Source: G965202915 sp965205955 (GTDB lineage: Bacteria; Pseudomonadota; Gammaproteobacteria; Eutrophobiales; Eutrophobiaceae). From it: a DNA stretch of 64,000 nucleotides. The stretch is taken from NCBI GenBank assembly GCA_965205955.1, contig OZ242192.1, positions 2,501,084 to 2,565,083 on the forward strand, written 5' to 3'. Shown here one piece after another: positions 1 through 11,738 of the stretch. The notes under the pieces are model-generated. The model saw only the letters and a list, made by a program, of their open reading frames with translations. It was not told the origin of the DNA and did no database searches. Made by a program: the position numbers and the translations under genes. How positions within the stretch are numbered: position 1 is the first letter of the stretch; every line of letters begins with the position of its first letter.

Positions 1-1908
1 CAGCACTCGCAGACCGCCTACCAGAACCGTCATCTCCGGCGCCGTCAGCGTCAGTAACTGCGCCCGGTCAACCAATAGCTCCTCGGCCGAAACGGTGTAC
101 CTGGCTTTCTGGTAATTGCGGAAGCCATCGGCAATGGGTTCAAGCATAGCGTAGGATTCGACATCGGTTTGCTCCTGCGATGCATCCATACGGCCGGGCG
201 TGAACGGGACGGTTATATCCTGACCGGCTTTTTTCGCCGCAACCTCGATCGCGGCACAGCCGCCGAGGACGATCAGATCAGCAAGTGAAACCTTCTTGCC
301 GCCCGACTGCGAGCCGTTGAACTCGTTCTGGATGCTCTCCAAAGCCGCGAGCACGTTCGCCAGCTTGGTCGGTTCGTTGACTTCCCAGTCTTCCGCAGGC
401 GCGAGACGGATGCGCGCACCGTTGGCGCCACCGCGCATGTCGGAGCCTCGGTAGGTGGACGCCGATGCCCATGCGGTCGAAACAAGCCGGGCGATCGATA
501 CACCGGACTCGAGGATTTTGGCCTTGAGCGCGGCGATGTCGGTATCGTCGATCAGGTCATGATCAACAGCCGGGATCGGATCCTGCCATAACAGTTCTTC
601 CGACGGGACGTCCTTGCCCAGATAGCGGGTGCGCGGGCCCATGTCACGGTGTATAAGCTTGAACCAGGCGCGGGCAAACGCATCCTCTAACTCTTCCGGA
701 TGCTGATGGAAACGGCGCGAAATGGGCTCGTAGATAGGATCCATCCGCATTGCCATGTCCGCCGTCGTCATGATCGGAGCGTGGCGTTTGGAGGGATCGT
801 GGGCATCCGGCACGGCGTCCGCGGCGGCGCCATCCGTGGGGATCCATTGATGCGCTCCGGCCGGGCTCTGCGTTAGTTCCCACTCGTAGGCGAACAATGT
901 GTCGAAGTAGCTGGTGTCCCATTTCGTCGGCGTGGGGGTCCAGGCGCCTTCGATCCCGCTGGTGATTGCGTGACTGCCCTTGCCGTGGCCGAAACTGCTT
1001 TTCCAGCCCAGGCCCTGCAACTCAATCTCAGCCCCTTCGGGCTCGGGACCGACCTGTTCCGGGTCGCCCGCACCATGCGCCTTCCCAAAAGTGTGACCAC
1101 CGGCGACCAGTGCGACAGTCTCCTCGTCGTTCATCGCCATGCGCGCGAAGGTTTCGCGAATGTCCCGACCGGAGGCGACGGGATCCGGGTTGCCGTTCGG
1201 GCCCTCCGGATTGACGTAGATCAGCCCCATCTGTACGGCGCCAAGAGGGCTTTCCAGTTCCCGGTCGCCGGCATAGCGCTCGTCGCCGAGCCATTCGCTT
1301 TCGGGACCCCAGTAGATGTCCTCTTCCGGTTCCCAGATGTCTTCGCGGCCACCGGCAAAACCAAAGGTCTTGAAGCTCATCGATTCCAGCGCGCAGTTTC
1401 CGGCCAGGATCATCAGATCGGCCCAGGAAATCTGCCTGCCGTATTTCTGCTTGATCGGCCAAAGCAGCCTCCGCGCCTTGTCCAGGTTGCCATTGTCGGG
1501 CCAACTGTTGATAGGCGCGAACCGCTGGGCGCCGGTTCCGCCGCCGCCACGGCCGTCCGAGGTGCGGTAGGTGCCGGCACTGTGCCAGGCCATTCGGATG
1601 AAAAAGGGGCCGTAATGACCGTAGTCGGCCGGCCACCAATCCTGCGAATCTGTCATCAGCGCATAAAGGTCCTGCTTGACGGCATCGAGATCGAGCTTCT
1701 TGAATGCTTCAGCATAGTTGAAATCCCGGCCCACCGGATTGCCGGCATCAGGATTCTGATGAAGCATCTTCAGGTTGAGCTGGTTTGGCCACCATTGTTG
1801 GTTCGACACGGCGGCGTTCGAAGTGGGCAAACGATGGCCGCCCATCACCGGGCACCTGCTTTCGCTTGCATTGGCTGTATCGGCCATGAGTTTCACGTTT
1901 TCTGTCAT
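1..1908 (-). CDS. katG: catalase-peroxidase KatG (3' end outside window)
   Basis: Bifunctional haem catalase-peroxidase that breaks down hydrogen peroxide. The frame is open from an ATG at 1908 to the window edge: 636 codons of a family usually 720-750 residues long, so about 100 C-terminal residues are missing. The distal haem pocket RMAWHSAGTYR lies near residues 105-115 (Arg, Trp and His all present). The Tyr of GLIYVNPEGP, part of the Met-Tyr-Trp adduct specific to KatG, and the proximal His of GGHTFGKAHG follow. The C-terminal haem-less copy of the peroxidase fold begins around residue 420. The start is chosen because MTENVKLMADTANASESRCP matches the usual KatG opening; an in-frame downstream Met exists. 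There is no gene directly upstream, so it is probably transcribed alone. The leader carries an imperfect duplication described separately. Confidence 0.96.
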   Translation of the reverse strand, partial: MTENVKLMADTANASESRCPVMGGHRLPTSNAAVSNQQWWPNQLNLKMLHQNPDAGNPVGRDFNYAEAFKKLDLDAVKQDLYALMTDSQDWWPADYGHYGPFFIRMAWHSAGTYRTSDGRGGGGTGAQRFAPINSWPDNGNLDKARRLLWPIKQKYGRQISWADLMILAGNCALESMSFKTFGFAGGREDIWEPEEDIYWGPESEWLGDERYAGDRELESPLGAVQMGLIYVNPEGPNGNPDPVASGRDIRETFARMAMNDEETVALVAGGHTFGKAHGAGDPEQVGPEPEGAEIELQGLGWKSSFGHGKGSHAITSGIEGAWTPTPTKWDTSYFDTLFAYEWELTQSPAGAHQWIPTDGAAADAVPDAHDPSKRHAPIMTTADMAMRMDPIYEPISRRFHQHPEELEDAFARAWFKLIHRDMGPRTRYLGKDVPSEELLWQDPIPAVDHDLIDDTDIAALKAKILESGVSIARLVSTAWASASTYRGSDMRGGANGARIRLAPAEDWEVNEPTKLANVLAALESIQNEFNGSQSGGKKVSLADLIVLGGCAAIEVAAKKAGQDITVPFTPGRMDASQEQTDVESYAMLEPIADGFRNYQKARYTVSAEELLVDRAQLLTLTAPEMTVLVGGLRVL

Positions 1909-1936
1909 GAGTTTTTCACCTTTTCTGTTCCAGTGT

Positions 1937-2040
1937 CCAGACTCCCCAAGGACGCGCCTCTGATTAATCCGGACATATTTTTACTGTGATGAGTTTCACT
2001 TTTATTTGCTCAGACGCCCCAAGGAGGCGCCTCCGATTAT
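1937..2040. repeat. imperfect duplication in the katG leader
   Basis: Two related 29-bp blocks, at 1938-1966 and 2011-2039, both follow the plan CAGAC-CCCCAAGGA-GCGCCTC-GATTA. Each is preceded by a GATGAGTTT or CATGAGTTT block, so the repeat unit is about 70-75 bp. The second copy contains a perfect 12-bp palindrome, GGAGGCGCCTCC. Both copies lie in the untranslated region upstream of katG, so they would be in its leader RNA or promoter. Function is unknown. It could be a regulator site, an RNA hairpin pair or simply a tandem duplication. The rest of 1909-2243 shows no gene. Confidence 0.55.
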
Positions 2041-2243
2041 TATGAATATATCGGAAAGCAGTGTCAAGTATTTTCAGGAAAAATTGTAGAGTACAAATAG
2101 CCTGTCCGGACCTGTAGCACATAAACTATCCGGTTTTCATAGGCCGGAAATATACCTATGAGACGGACAGAGTGGTTACCGGAGATGATTTCGTGCATCA
2201 TTAATTCGCAGGAAAATAGAAGTAGGGTTATTATAACGCATAC

Positions 2244-2320
<77 letters not shown>

Positions 2321-2404
2321 GACTTACCCAAATGGCCCGATACAAAACCCACTGAATTGCATGTGCTCCGCCCCCGGCACGGTGCGGATATTTTTATCGC
2401 GCAG

Positions 2405-2902
2405 TCATTGGTACTCCGGCTTGACGCTGAAATTATTCGGAATCAAATGCAGTTTGATTGATTGATTTATAAGTTCGCAGGCAAGATGCTCACGGTTGTC
2501 CGCGGAAATAAACAGCGTTTGTTCGGGACGATTCTTTTCGCCTTTCATTATCCATTGTCGTCCGGCTAATTCAAATATCTCAATGTTTCTAATACAGCAT
2601 TTTCCCGCGTCAATATCGTAGGCGCGAGTCGGCTTTATTTCTTTGCCGTCGGCGGCGAAATAAAAAACGCTTTCATATCCGCCGGAACCTTCTGTTATTA
2701 TCAAAACCAATTCCGGCTCGCTGTCGTTGTTGATGTCCAATTCCGTTTTCACGTTGTAGGGAACGTCGATGAATTCTACCTTGTCGTCGGCGACGGAGCC
2801 GCAGACCGCCCGCACTTGCGCTTCGGAGGGATAGTCAATTTCTTCCGCACCGGCGGCGAAAGCCGCCGATAAAAAAATCGCCTTCGCAAACATATTTTTC
2901 AT
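2405..2902 (-). CDS. small secreted protein of unknown function
   Basis: 165 residues that I cannot assign to a family. The N-terminus MKNMFAKAIFLSAAFAAGAE is a plausible Sec signal peptide with cleavage after an Ala-rich stretch, so the product is likely periplasmic or secreted. A segment LDINNDSEPELVLI around residues 55-68 resembles the D-x-[DN]-x-[DN]-x-x-D/E motif of FG-GAP/VCBS-type calcium-binding loops, but only one is visible. Four or so cysteines include an adjacent pair (GKCCIRN). Codon use is more AT-rich than the neighbouring genes, which may mean recent acquisition. It stands alone between a tRNA and a glycosyltransferase gene. An ATG three codons downstream is an alternative start. 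Confidence 0.6.
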   Translation of the reverse strand: MKNMFAKAIFLSAAFAAGAEEIDYPSEAQVRAVCGSVADDKVEFIDVPYNVKTELDINNDSEPELVLIITEGSGGYESVFYFAADGKEIKPTRAYDIDAGKCCIRNIEIFELAGRQWIMKGEKNRPEQTLFISADNREHLACELINQSIKLHLIPNNFSVKPEYQ

Positions 2903-3047
2903 TATACCCTGTTGTTGAAATATTCAGCAGCGCCCGCTCCAGAATTGAACAGAGCGGGACGTCGTGCCAGTTCGACCTTGCGCATGCGCGCGCAACCGAT
3001 TATATCCCTGTCGCAGGTTCGCCACAATCCATCCTGATCCACCACCC

Positions 3048-3067
3048 CAGAATGCCATTCTGTTTTT
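3048..3067 (+). terminator. hairpin followed by a T run
   Basis: CAGAATG-C-CATTCTG (3048-3062) is a perfect inverted repeat followed directly by TTTTT. It has the shape of an intrinsic terminator on the plus strand, but there is no plus-strand gene just upstream, so it may belong to a degraded repeat element. The rest of the gap 2903-3267 holds a second hairpin (3181-3200) and no credible gene. Confidence 0.3.
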
Positions 3068-3180
3068 GAGGGCATACAATGCGGAACGAGAAAGAAGAAA
3101 CGCGGCGCCATCAGTGGAGTTGGTAGCCGGGGGCGCCAACAGGAGCATGGGTTTTCCAACCCGTGAAATACCAACAAAAA

Positions 3181-3200
3181 CACAGGCAGGAATGCCTGTG
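3181..3200. repeat. dispersed hairpin element, copy 1
   Basis: CACAGGCA-GGAA-TGCCTGTG is a perfect 8-bp stem with a tetraloop, followed by CTCCTTTG. Related hairpins sharing the CAGGAATG core are at 24319-24340 and, in the other orientation, at 33151-33182. All three are intergenic. It behaves like a REP-type repeat. Function is unknown. Confidence 0.5.
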
Positions 3201-3267
3201 CTCCTTTGAAACAAACCATTGCCCCACCGCCACCCGCCCGGCTTCAGGTTGGGTTGCCTCGCCATTC

Positions 3268-5574
3268 TTATTGCCGGCCTTCGTTGGTCATGGACTCAAA
3301 GAATCGCTTGCGCTGTTCGCGTGCTATTTTCAGATTCGGGTCCAACGCCAATGCGCGGTCGTAATGGCGCAGCGCTTCGACCTTGCGGTTGAGGTGAAAC
3401 AGCCCGATGCCCGCCAGATGGTGGGCTTGCGCGTCATCGGGGTCGCGCGCAATCGCCTGTTGCGCCGACGTCAACCCCTCCGCATACCGCCTCTGGTTCA
3501 TCAGCATCCCGGCAATGTCCCTCATTGCGGTTGGGTGCTGCGGGTTCAGCCGCAACACCTCGCGGAAGTGCGTGATCGCCTCCTCCGGGCGGCCCTGCTT
3601 TGACAGCAGCCCGCCGAGTAAATGGTGGGCTTGCGCGTCATCGGGATAGTGTGCAATCACCTGTTGCATCGACACCAACGCCTCCGCATACCGCCCCTGG
3701 TCGATCAGCACCTTGGCAATGTTCTCCATCGCGTCCCGGTGCTGCGGATGAAGCCGCAGCACCTCGTGGAAACGCGCCATCGCCTCCTCATGGCGGCCCT
3801 GCTTTAACCGCTGCGCGCCGATATTGTTCAGCACCGTGGCAAGGTTCCTCATCGCATCCTGATGCTGCGGGTTAAGCCGCAGCGCCTCGCGGAAGCGCAC
3901 GATCGCCTCCTCATGGCGGCCCTGATTTGACAGCTGCGCGCCGAGACTGTCTAGCCCCACAGCAAGGTTCTTCATCGCGGTTGGGTGCTGCGGGTTAAGC
4001 CGTAGCATCTCGCGGAAACGCGCGATTGCTTCCTCATGGCGGCCCTGCTTTCCCAGCAGCACACCGATATTGTTGAGCAGGTCAGGGTTATCCGGTTGCC
4101 GCTCATGGGCGATTTGGTAGGCGGCAAGCGCTTCCCGGTCGTGCCCCTCGGCCGCCAGGTAGACCCCAAGATTGTAGTGGGCGTCGCGTGCCTGCGGGTT
4201 GTGGGCGATGACGTGGGTGAAGAAGGTAATGTTGTAGCGGTAGATGCCGGTATGGTTCCAAGTGAGGATGCCTGAAACCGACAGTATGGCCGCCCCGACC
4301 GCCCCGATGGCCATCCACGCCGGACGCGTTTGGTGCTCCGGCAGGGCACCGAGGCCCCGTTGACAGGCACGGCTCGCGGCGGCGGCCACAACGACAATCA
4401 GGCCGATGCCGGCGAGGTATTGAAAACGGTCGGCGACAAATGAGAACTGCATATAGCCGAAGTCCACGAAGCCCAGCGTCGGCGACAACGCCACCGCAAA
4501 GAACAGTACGCCGGCCAGCGGCCCGCGACCGAGCTGCCGGCGACAACACCACAACACCGCCACCACTGCCGCAAAGCCGACCGCGAAGCCCCAGGCCAGC
4601 GCGTCGCCGATGCCGGGCTCCCAGCGCGGATAGATCCCGGTCAGCCCCGTCGGCCACAGCAGTTTTCCAACGTAAAATGCCAGGGCGCGCGCCGCAATCA
4701 GCCCGCGCTCCAGCGGCGAATACGCGAATGAGATTTGTTCGAGGCCGGTGTAATAGGCATAGTCGGCCAGCGCGATACCAAGCCCGACCAGGAAGAACGG
4801 CAGTGTGCGGCTGAAATCAGCCATCGTCACGCGCCCGTGCCGCCACCAGTGCCAGATCAACAGTGCCACCGGCAGGGTAACGGTGATGGATTTGCTGAGC
4901 AGGCCGAGCACGAACAATGCCACCGCCAAGAGGTAATCCCCCCTTCGCCGCATTTCCGCGAAGCGGATATAGGCGAGCACGGACGAAAGATAGAACACCG
5001 TCGCCAGGATGTCCTTGCGCCCGATAACCCAGGCCACCGACTCCACGTGCAGCGGATGCACCGCGAACACCGCCGCCGCGAACCACGCCCCGGGCACCCC
5101 CAGCCGCCACAGCAAACGCCACAGCAGCAACACGACCCCGGTATGCAGCAGCAGATTGACGAGGTGATAGCCAAGCGGCGCCAGCCCCCACAGTTTATGC
5201 TCCAGCCAGAAGAGGGTATACAGCAGCGGCCAATAATGGCCTTCGTATGGAAGCAGCGCACGCGGGGTAAACCAGATCTGCGCCAGCCCCGACCAGGCGT
5301 GAAGCGGCATGGCCTTGGTCAGTATCACGTCATCCCACACAAATCCCGCCGACAGCGCCGGAAAGTAACTGACTGCCACCAACAGGCACAGTGCCGCGCC
5401 CGCTAATACAATAGGGGCCATAGAGTCCATAGAGGCACCAGGGAAAATGCCCGGCGCGGGGGATGCCGCCGGAATCGGAGGCTTGCGCGGCGCGCCGTTG
5501 CCGTTCGGCGGCGTTGGCGTCCGGGCGCGGGAGGTTTGCTTTCTCGCCGTGCGGGGGTTGCGCTTTCTCACCAT
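3268..5574 (-). CDS. TMTC-like membrane glycosyltransferase with C-terminal TPRs
   Basis: 768 residues in two halves. Residues 1-50 are a basic, Pro-rich cytoplasmic start. From about 50 to 440 there are roughly ten membrane segments. An early loop carries FVWDD, the acidic motif expected at the catalytic site of GT-C fold mannosyltransferases, and HPLHVESVAWVIGRKDIL follows, a stretch characteristic of TMTC-type proteins. From about 460 to the end there are eight to nine tetratricopeptide repeats with consensus units such as GRHEEAIARFREMLRLNP. Eukaryotic TMTCs O-mannosylate cadherins; bacterial homologues are poorly characterised, so transfer of a sugar to protein is inference. The TPR units are very similar at DNA level, suggesting recent expansion. 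It is transcribed alone, 527 bp from the next upstream gene. Confidence 0.8.
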   Translation of the reverse strand: MVRKRNPRTARKQTSRARTPTPPNGNGAPRKPPIPAASPAPGIFPGASMDSMAPIVLAGAALCLLVAVSYFPALSAGFVWDDVILTKAMPLHAWSGLAQIWFTPRALLPYEGHYWPLLYTLFWLEHKLWGLAPLGYHLVNLLLHTGVVLLLWRLLWRLGVPGAWFAAAVFAVHPLHVESVAWVIGRKDILATVFYLSSVLAYIRFAEMRRRGDYLLAVALFVLGLLSKSITVTLPVALLIWHWWRHGRVTMADFSRTLPFFLVGLGIALADYAYYTGLEQISFAYSPLERGLIAARALAFYVGKLLWPTGLTGIYPRWEPGIGDALAWGFAVGFAAVVAVLWCCRRQLGRGPLAGVLFFAVALSPTLGFVDFGYMQFSFVADRFQYLAGIGLIVVVAAAASRACQRGLGALPEHQTRPAWMAIGAVGAAILSVSGILTWNHTGIYRYNITFFTHVIAHNPQARDAHYNLGVYLAAEGHDREALAAYQIAHERQPDNPDLLNNIGVLLGKQGRHEEAIARFREMLRLNPQHPTAMKNLAVGLDSLGAQLSNQGRHEEAIVRFREALRLNPQHQDAMRNLATVLNNIGAQRLKQGRHEEAMARFHEVLRLHPQHRDAMENIAKVLIDQGRYAEALVSMQQVIAHYPDDAQAHHLLGGLLSKQGRPEEAITHFREVLRLNPQHPTAMRDIAGMLMNQRRYAEGLTSAQQAIARDPDDAQAHHLAGIGLFHLNRKVEALRHYDRALALDPNLKIAREQRKRFFESMTNEGRQ

Positions 5575-5661
5575 ATTATGCTGCCGTTGAGCGGGACGGC
5601 GGGTGCGTTACTCTCTTTATCAGCGCCTGCGTCCATTCGTGGTCATACAACGCGTTGGGTT

Positions 5662-5782
5662 TCATGCAGGTTGGCGATCAAGGTGGCGGTCATCAAGGCG
5701 GATGGTTCGGTGCGCTGTGCAACCGTTCAATAATAAGAATACTGACATAGCCAGCAGGGCGCGTAGCAGTAGATTTTTTCAT
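5662..5782 (-). pseudogene. frameshifted small lipoprotein
   Basis: An ATG at 5782 has a good ribosome binding site, GGAGAA at 5788-5793 (5 nt away), but the zero frame soon becomes meaningless. Removing one A from the A6 run just after the ATG gives MKNLLLRALLAMSVFLLL followed by NGC, an ideal lipoprotein signal and lipobox, then about 17 charged residues and a TGA at 5662. The product would be a 39-residue lipoprotein of the entericidin size class. Either the gene is inactivated by a homopolymer slip, the assembly has an extra A, or slippage restores the frame. It is the only gene-like object in 5575-6101. Confidence 0.35.
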
Positions 5783-5890
5783 TGCGATTCTCCGTGGGCT
5801 TGTCTGAAAATGTCAGCAAGCGGGATTAAAGCCATTCCCGCCGCAAATGTCAATTCGGTGTATGGGTCCAATACCTTTCATGGAGCAAGG

Positions 5891-5920
5891 AGTGCCATCT
5901 GTTTCTGAGCCTATACACAC
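5891..5920. repeat. dispersed 30-bp repeat, copy A
   Basis: The block begins AGTGCCAT and ends GCCTATACACAC. It recurs with one indel and four or five substitutions at 22970-22998, again in a gene-free gap. A weaker relative of its right half (GCCCATACACAT) is at about 24120. No function is evident. Confidence 0.4.
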
Positions 5921-6101
5921 AAGGCTTTCCTTTCCGGCAATTTCCTCGGCAATGCGCTTGCTGGTCAAGCAGAGGATTGTACGCAAGTTCACCGGGAAAA
6001 AGCGCGACCGGCTATTCGTTTATGAGCGGTATATCAGCATAGTGAAGGCGCCGAGTTGTGAGTACAGGGCAGGGAACCGGATGGGACGGTTGTGTGAGTC
6101 C

Positions 6102-7595
6102 CTATATCAAAACCCGGTTCAACAGCAGGTGCAGTGTGTAGCGCACACCGAAGCCGGTGGTATCGGTAGGGATATGGGCGAGGCCGCCTTTGTTGTTGCT
6201 GGCCGACAGGTCTATATGTATCCAGGGGGTATCATTTTTGATAAAGCGCTGCAGGAAGCGTGCGGCAAGGATGTGATCGACGCCGGTTTCACGGGAGCAT
6301 TGTTTTATGTCGGCGATTTCGCTGCTCAGCAGTTCGTCAAAATCTTCGTCGAGCGGAAAGGGCCAAACCCGTTCGCCGCAGCGCCGCCCGGCTTCGACTA
6401 GTTGGGGCAGCCATTGGGTTCTGTTGGTGAACAGCCCGCTGTATGCGGTGCCCAGCGCATGAATGCAAGTGCCGGTGAGGGTGGCAAAGTCGATAATCAG
6501 CCGGGGTTTCTCCTTGGATGCGAGTGCGAGGGTATCGGCCAGCACCATGCGTCCTTCGGCGTCGGTATGCACGATTTCAATTGTGGTGCCATCGGAAGCG
6601 GTAATGACGTCGTTGGGCTTGTATGCCTTCGGGCCGATGTGATTGGAGGCCAGTGCGAGCCAGCATTCGACCGGCGCGGGCCAGGCAAGCTCGGTCAGTG
6701 CGGATAATACTCCAAGTGCGACGGCGCTACCCTGCATGTCTTCGTGCATGCCGAACATGTAATTGGCGGGTTTGAGATTGGTGCCGCCGGTGTCATAGCA
6801 GATCCCTTTGCCGACCAGGGCGATTTTTTTTTCGGGACTGGCGCGGTTCGGTTGATACTGCAGGCGGACTATGCCGGCATCTTCAGCAGGGCTGCCCTGC
6901 GCGACGGCGAGAAATGCGCCGGCTTTGTGCCGCTGCAGCTTCCGCACGTCATAGAATCGATATTTCCATTTATTGGTTTTTGCAAGCTGCTGAATTTCGG
7001 CGGCGTAGTCGGCGGGGGTGAGCATGTTGGGAGGCGTCATGCTGAGACTGCGAGCGAGGGCATTGCCGCCGGCTTCAGCAAAGGTTTGTTTGAACCGGTC
7101 TCTGGAGCGGACGCCAAACAGCGTGATTTTGGCCAGCCGGTCGGTCTTCGGGGCAACGCTTTTGAAACGGGGCATAGGCATGTGGGCGGCCAATGCGGCC
7201 GCGATCAGGGCTTCGGCGATGCGCTCGGCATGATCGTGCTGAAAACCGCCGACAACGATGCCAAGCTGCTCAGGGTGGAAAGGGCCGTGCCCGGCGACGA
7301 GCTTGCGCGCCAGCGTGAGTAGTTGGAAGCTGGATAGTTCGGGTTCAATGCAGGCATAGGTGACATGGGTGGCGGAGTCGTTGGGCAGATCTACGGCAAT
7401 GGGTTCCTTATCCGGCTCGTCGGCATCGAGCTGCTGACGGCGGGACAACAGCCGCATGCCGTCGGGGATTTCTTTAAAGGACTGAGGCGAGTTGTGCGGG
7501 AACAGCATGATCCAGCAGGGTATGGCGGCGATCTGCCTGCTTCCGGGCAACCGGCTATTCTGGACTAATTGTATATTTGCTGATTGAATTATCAT
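6102..7595 (-). CDS. leucyl aminopeptidase family protein (M17)
   Basis: 497-residue cytosolic metallo-aminopeptidase of the PepA/M17 family, which removes N-terminal residues from peptides using two metal ions. The C-terminal catalytic domain (about 190-490) has the metal and active-site segments in order: LVGKGICYDTGG with its Lys, FGMHEDMQGSAV with the Asp, and HTDAEGRMVLADTL, the family signature (usually NTDAEGRL). The N-terminal half is divergent, as usual for M17. It differs from canonical PepA enough that I give no symbol. It is divergent from aceE across about 110 bp that probably holds both promoters. The exact start is uncertain; the first Met is used. Confidence 0.9.
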   Translation of the reverse strand: MIIQSANIQLVQNSRLPGSRQIAAIPCWIMLFPHNSPQSFKEIPDGMRLLSRRQQLDADEPDKEPIAVDLPNDSATHVTYACIEPELSSFQLLTLARKLVAGHGPFHPEQLGIVVGGFQHDHAERIAEALIAAALAAHMPMPRFKSVAPKTDRLAKITLFGVRSRDRFKQTFAEAGGNALARSLSMTPPNMLTPADYAAEIQQLAKTNKWKYRFYDVRKLQRHKAGAFLAVAQGSPAEDAGIVRLQYQPNRASPEKKIALVGKGICYDTGGTNLKPANYMFGMHEDMQGSAVALGVLSALTELAWPAPVECWLALASNHIGPKAYKPNDVITASDGTTIEIVHTDAEGRMVLADTLALASKEKPRLIIDFATLTGTCIHALGTAYSGLFTNRTQWLPQLVEAGRRCGERVWPFPLDEDFDELLSSEIADIKQCSRETGVDHILAARFLQRFIKNDTPWIHIDLSASNNKGGLAHIPTDTTGFGVRYTLHLLLNRVLI

Positions 7596-7626
7596 GATCG
7601 AACAGTTTTGTTATTTAGATAAGGAT

Positions 7627-7638
7627 ATTATCGATAAT
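7627..7638. promoter_or_regulatory. 12-bp palindrome in the aminopeptidase-aceE gap
   Basis: ATTATCGATAAT is a perfect palindrome lying between two divergent genes. It is placed where an operator for one or both promoters could sit. It does not match the PdhR consensus. The assignment as an operator is inference from position only. Confidence 0.25.
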
Positions 7639-7642
7639 AGAG

Positions 7643-7672
7643 TTCATAATATTTAATGCAAGCTGGTATTAT
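7643..7672 (+). promoter_or_regulatory. possible sigma-70 promoter of aceEF
   Basis: TTCATA (7643-7648) and TATTAT (7667-7672) are separated by 18 bp and match the -35 and -10 consensus at 4/6 and 5/6. The likely transcript start would be about 20-25 nt upstream of the aceE ATG, giving a short leader. Confidence 0.3.
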
Positions 7673-7704
7673 AAAATGATAAAAACCGGAAAGTGAGTGA
7701 TTTC

Positions 7705-10362
<2,658 letters not shown>

Positions 10363-10368
10363 CATTCA

Positions 10369-11691
10369 ATGGCCGGCGAAACACAAATACTGCTTCCAGA
10401 TATCGGCGATTTCGATGCGGTAGAGATTATTGAAATCGCGATCAACCCCGGCGATGCGGTCAACAAGGAAGACACGCTGATTACGCTGGAAAGCGACAAG
10501 GCGACGATGGATATTCCCTGTCCGCATCCGGGCACGATTAAAAAGGTGCTGGTAAAGATCGGCGATAAGATCGCGGAAGGGGCGCCAATCGCGATTATCG
10601 AGGAGAAGGTAGAAGACGGCCCTGCGGCAAAGGCCGATGAGGAGCCCGAGCCGCAAGAGAGCGCCCCAGCGGCAAAGGTCGATGAGGCGCCCGAGCCGCA
10701 AGAAAGCGCCCCGGCGGAGCCGCCGGAGACTGCCGCCCCCGCAAGCCCGCCGCCGCCCGCACCGGAGCGCGCCGCCCCCGTCAGCGATCGCTCCAGAGAA
10801 ATATATGCCAGTCCGGCGGTCAGGCGTTTTGCGCGCGAGCTTGGGGTAGATCTGCAAGTGGTCCAGGGATCAGGCCGCAAAGGCAGGATACTGAAAGAGG
10901 ACGTGAAGGCCTTCACCAAGGAACGCATGTCGGCGCCAACCGCTGCCGGCGGCTTCGCCATGCCGGTAATACCGGAGATCGATTTCTCTAAATTCGGCGA
11001 GGTGGAGATCCGGCCGCTCAGCCGGATTAAACAGATCGGCGGGCAAAGCCTGCATCAAAGCTGGGTTTCCAGTCCGCATGTGACGCAGTTCGATGAGGCG
11101 GATATTAGCGATCTGGAGGATTTCAGGAAATTGCAGGCAGAGGAGGCAAAGAAGCAGGGGGTGAAATTGACGCTGCTGACTTTTCTGGTAAAGGCCGCGG
11201 TCAAGGCATTGCAGCAATATCCGGAGTTCAATTCTTCGTTGCGCCCCGACGGCGAGAGTATTGTATTGAAAAAGTACCTCCATATCGGCATCGCGGTGAA
11301 TACCGATAGCGGCTTGATGGTGCCGGTGATCAGGGATGCCGACCAAAAAGGGCTGCTCGATATTGCCGGGGAGATCATCACCCTCAGCACCAATGCGCGG
11401 CAACGCAAGATCTCACCGGAGGCGCTACAGGGTGGCTGCTTCACAATCTCCAGCCTTGGCGGCGTCGGCGGGCTGCATTTTACGCCAATAATCAATATGC
11501 CAGAGGCGGCCATTCTCGGCGTTTCACGTGCGGCAATCAAACCGGTGTATCAGAACGGCGAGTTTATACCCAGACTGATCATGCCCTTTGCGCTTTCCTA
11601 TGACCATCGAATCATCGACGGCGTCGCCGGCGCCCAATTCACGCGGTTCCTGAGTAAAGTGCTTACAGACATCCGTCATATTCTTTTGTGA
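10369..11691 (+). CDS. aceF: pyruvate dehydrogenase E2, dihydrolipoyl acetyltransferase
   Basis: 440-residue core of the pyruvate dehydrogenase complex, transferring acetyl groups from its lipoyl arm to CoA. A single lipoyl domain occupies residues 1-80 with the modified Lys in TLESDKATMDI; E. coli has three. A Pro/Ala/Glu-rich linker (about 85-140) contains a direct repeat (EPEPQESAPAAKVDE then APEPQESAPAE). The peripheral subunit-binding domain (about 143-180) reads YASPAVRRFARELGV. The acyltransferase domain ends with the catalytic SYDHRIIDG. It sits 6 bp after aceE. A weak GGG/CCC hairpin lies just past the stop. The E3 partner is probably the lpd at 48-49 kb, which is an inference. Confidence 0.97.
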   Translation: MAGETQILLPDIGDFDAVEIIEIAINPGDAVNKEDTLITLESDKATMDIPCPHPGTIKKVLVKIGDKIAEGAPIAIIEEKVEDGPAAKADEEPEPQESAPAAKVDEAPEPQESAPAEPPETAAPASPPPPAPERAAPVSDRSREIYASPAVRRFARELGVDLQVVQGSGRKGRILKEDVKAFTKERMSAPTAAGGFAMPVIPEIDFSKFGEVEIRPLSRIKQIGGQSLHQSWVSSPHVTQFDEADISDLEDFRKLQAEEAKKQGVKLTLLTFLVKAAVKALQQYPEFNSSLRPDGESIVLKKYLHIGIAVNTDSGLMVPVIRDADQKGLLDIAGEIITLSTNARQRKISPEALQGGCFTISSLGGVGGLHFTPIINMPEAAILGVSRAAIKPVYQNGEFIPRLIMPFALSYDHRIIDGVAGAQFTRFLSKVLTDIRHILL

Positions 11692-11738
11692 GCCGGGCAT
11701 TATTACCCGCTTATCCGTCATAGTACCTCAGGCATAGT

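Noticed and set aside
970..1989. 339-codon plus-strand open frame over katG
   Set aside because: Antisense to a clearly conserved KatG reading; no recognisable protein.
2902..3265. 105- and 113-codon minus-strand frames in the gap upstream of the TPR glycosyltransferase
   Set aside because: They run through two hairpin repeats and translate to low-complexity text of the kind produced by dispersed repeats; no start signal.
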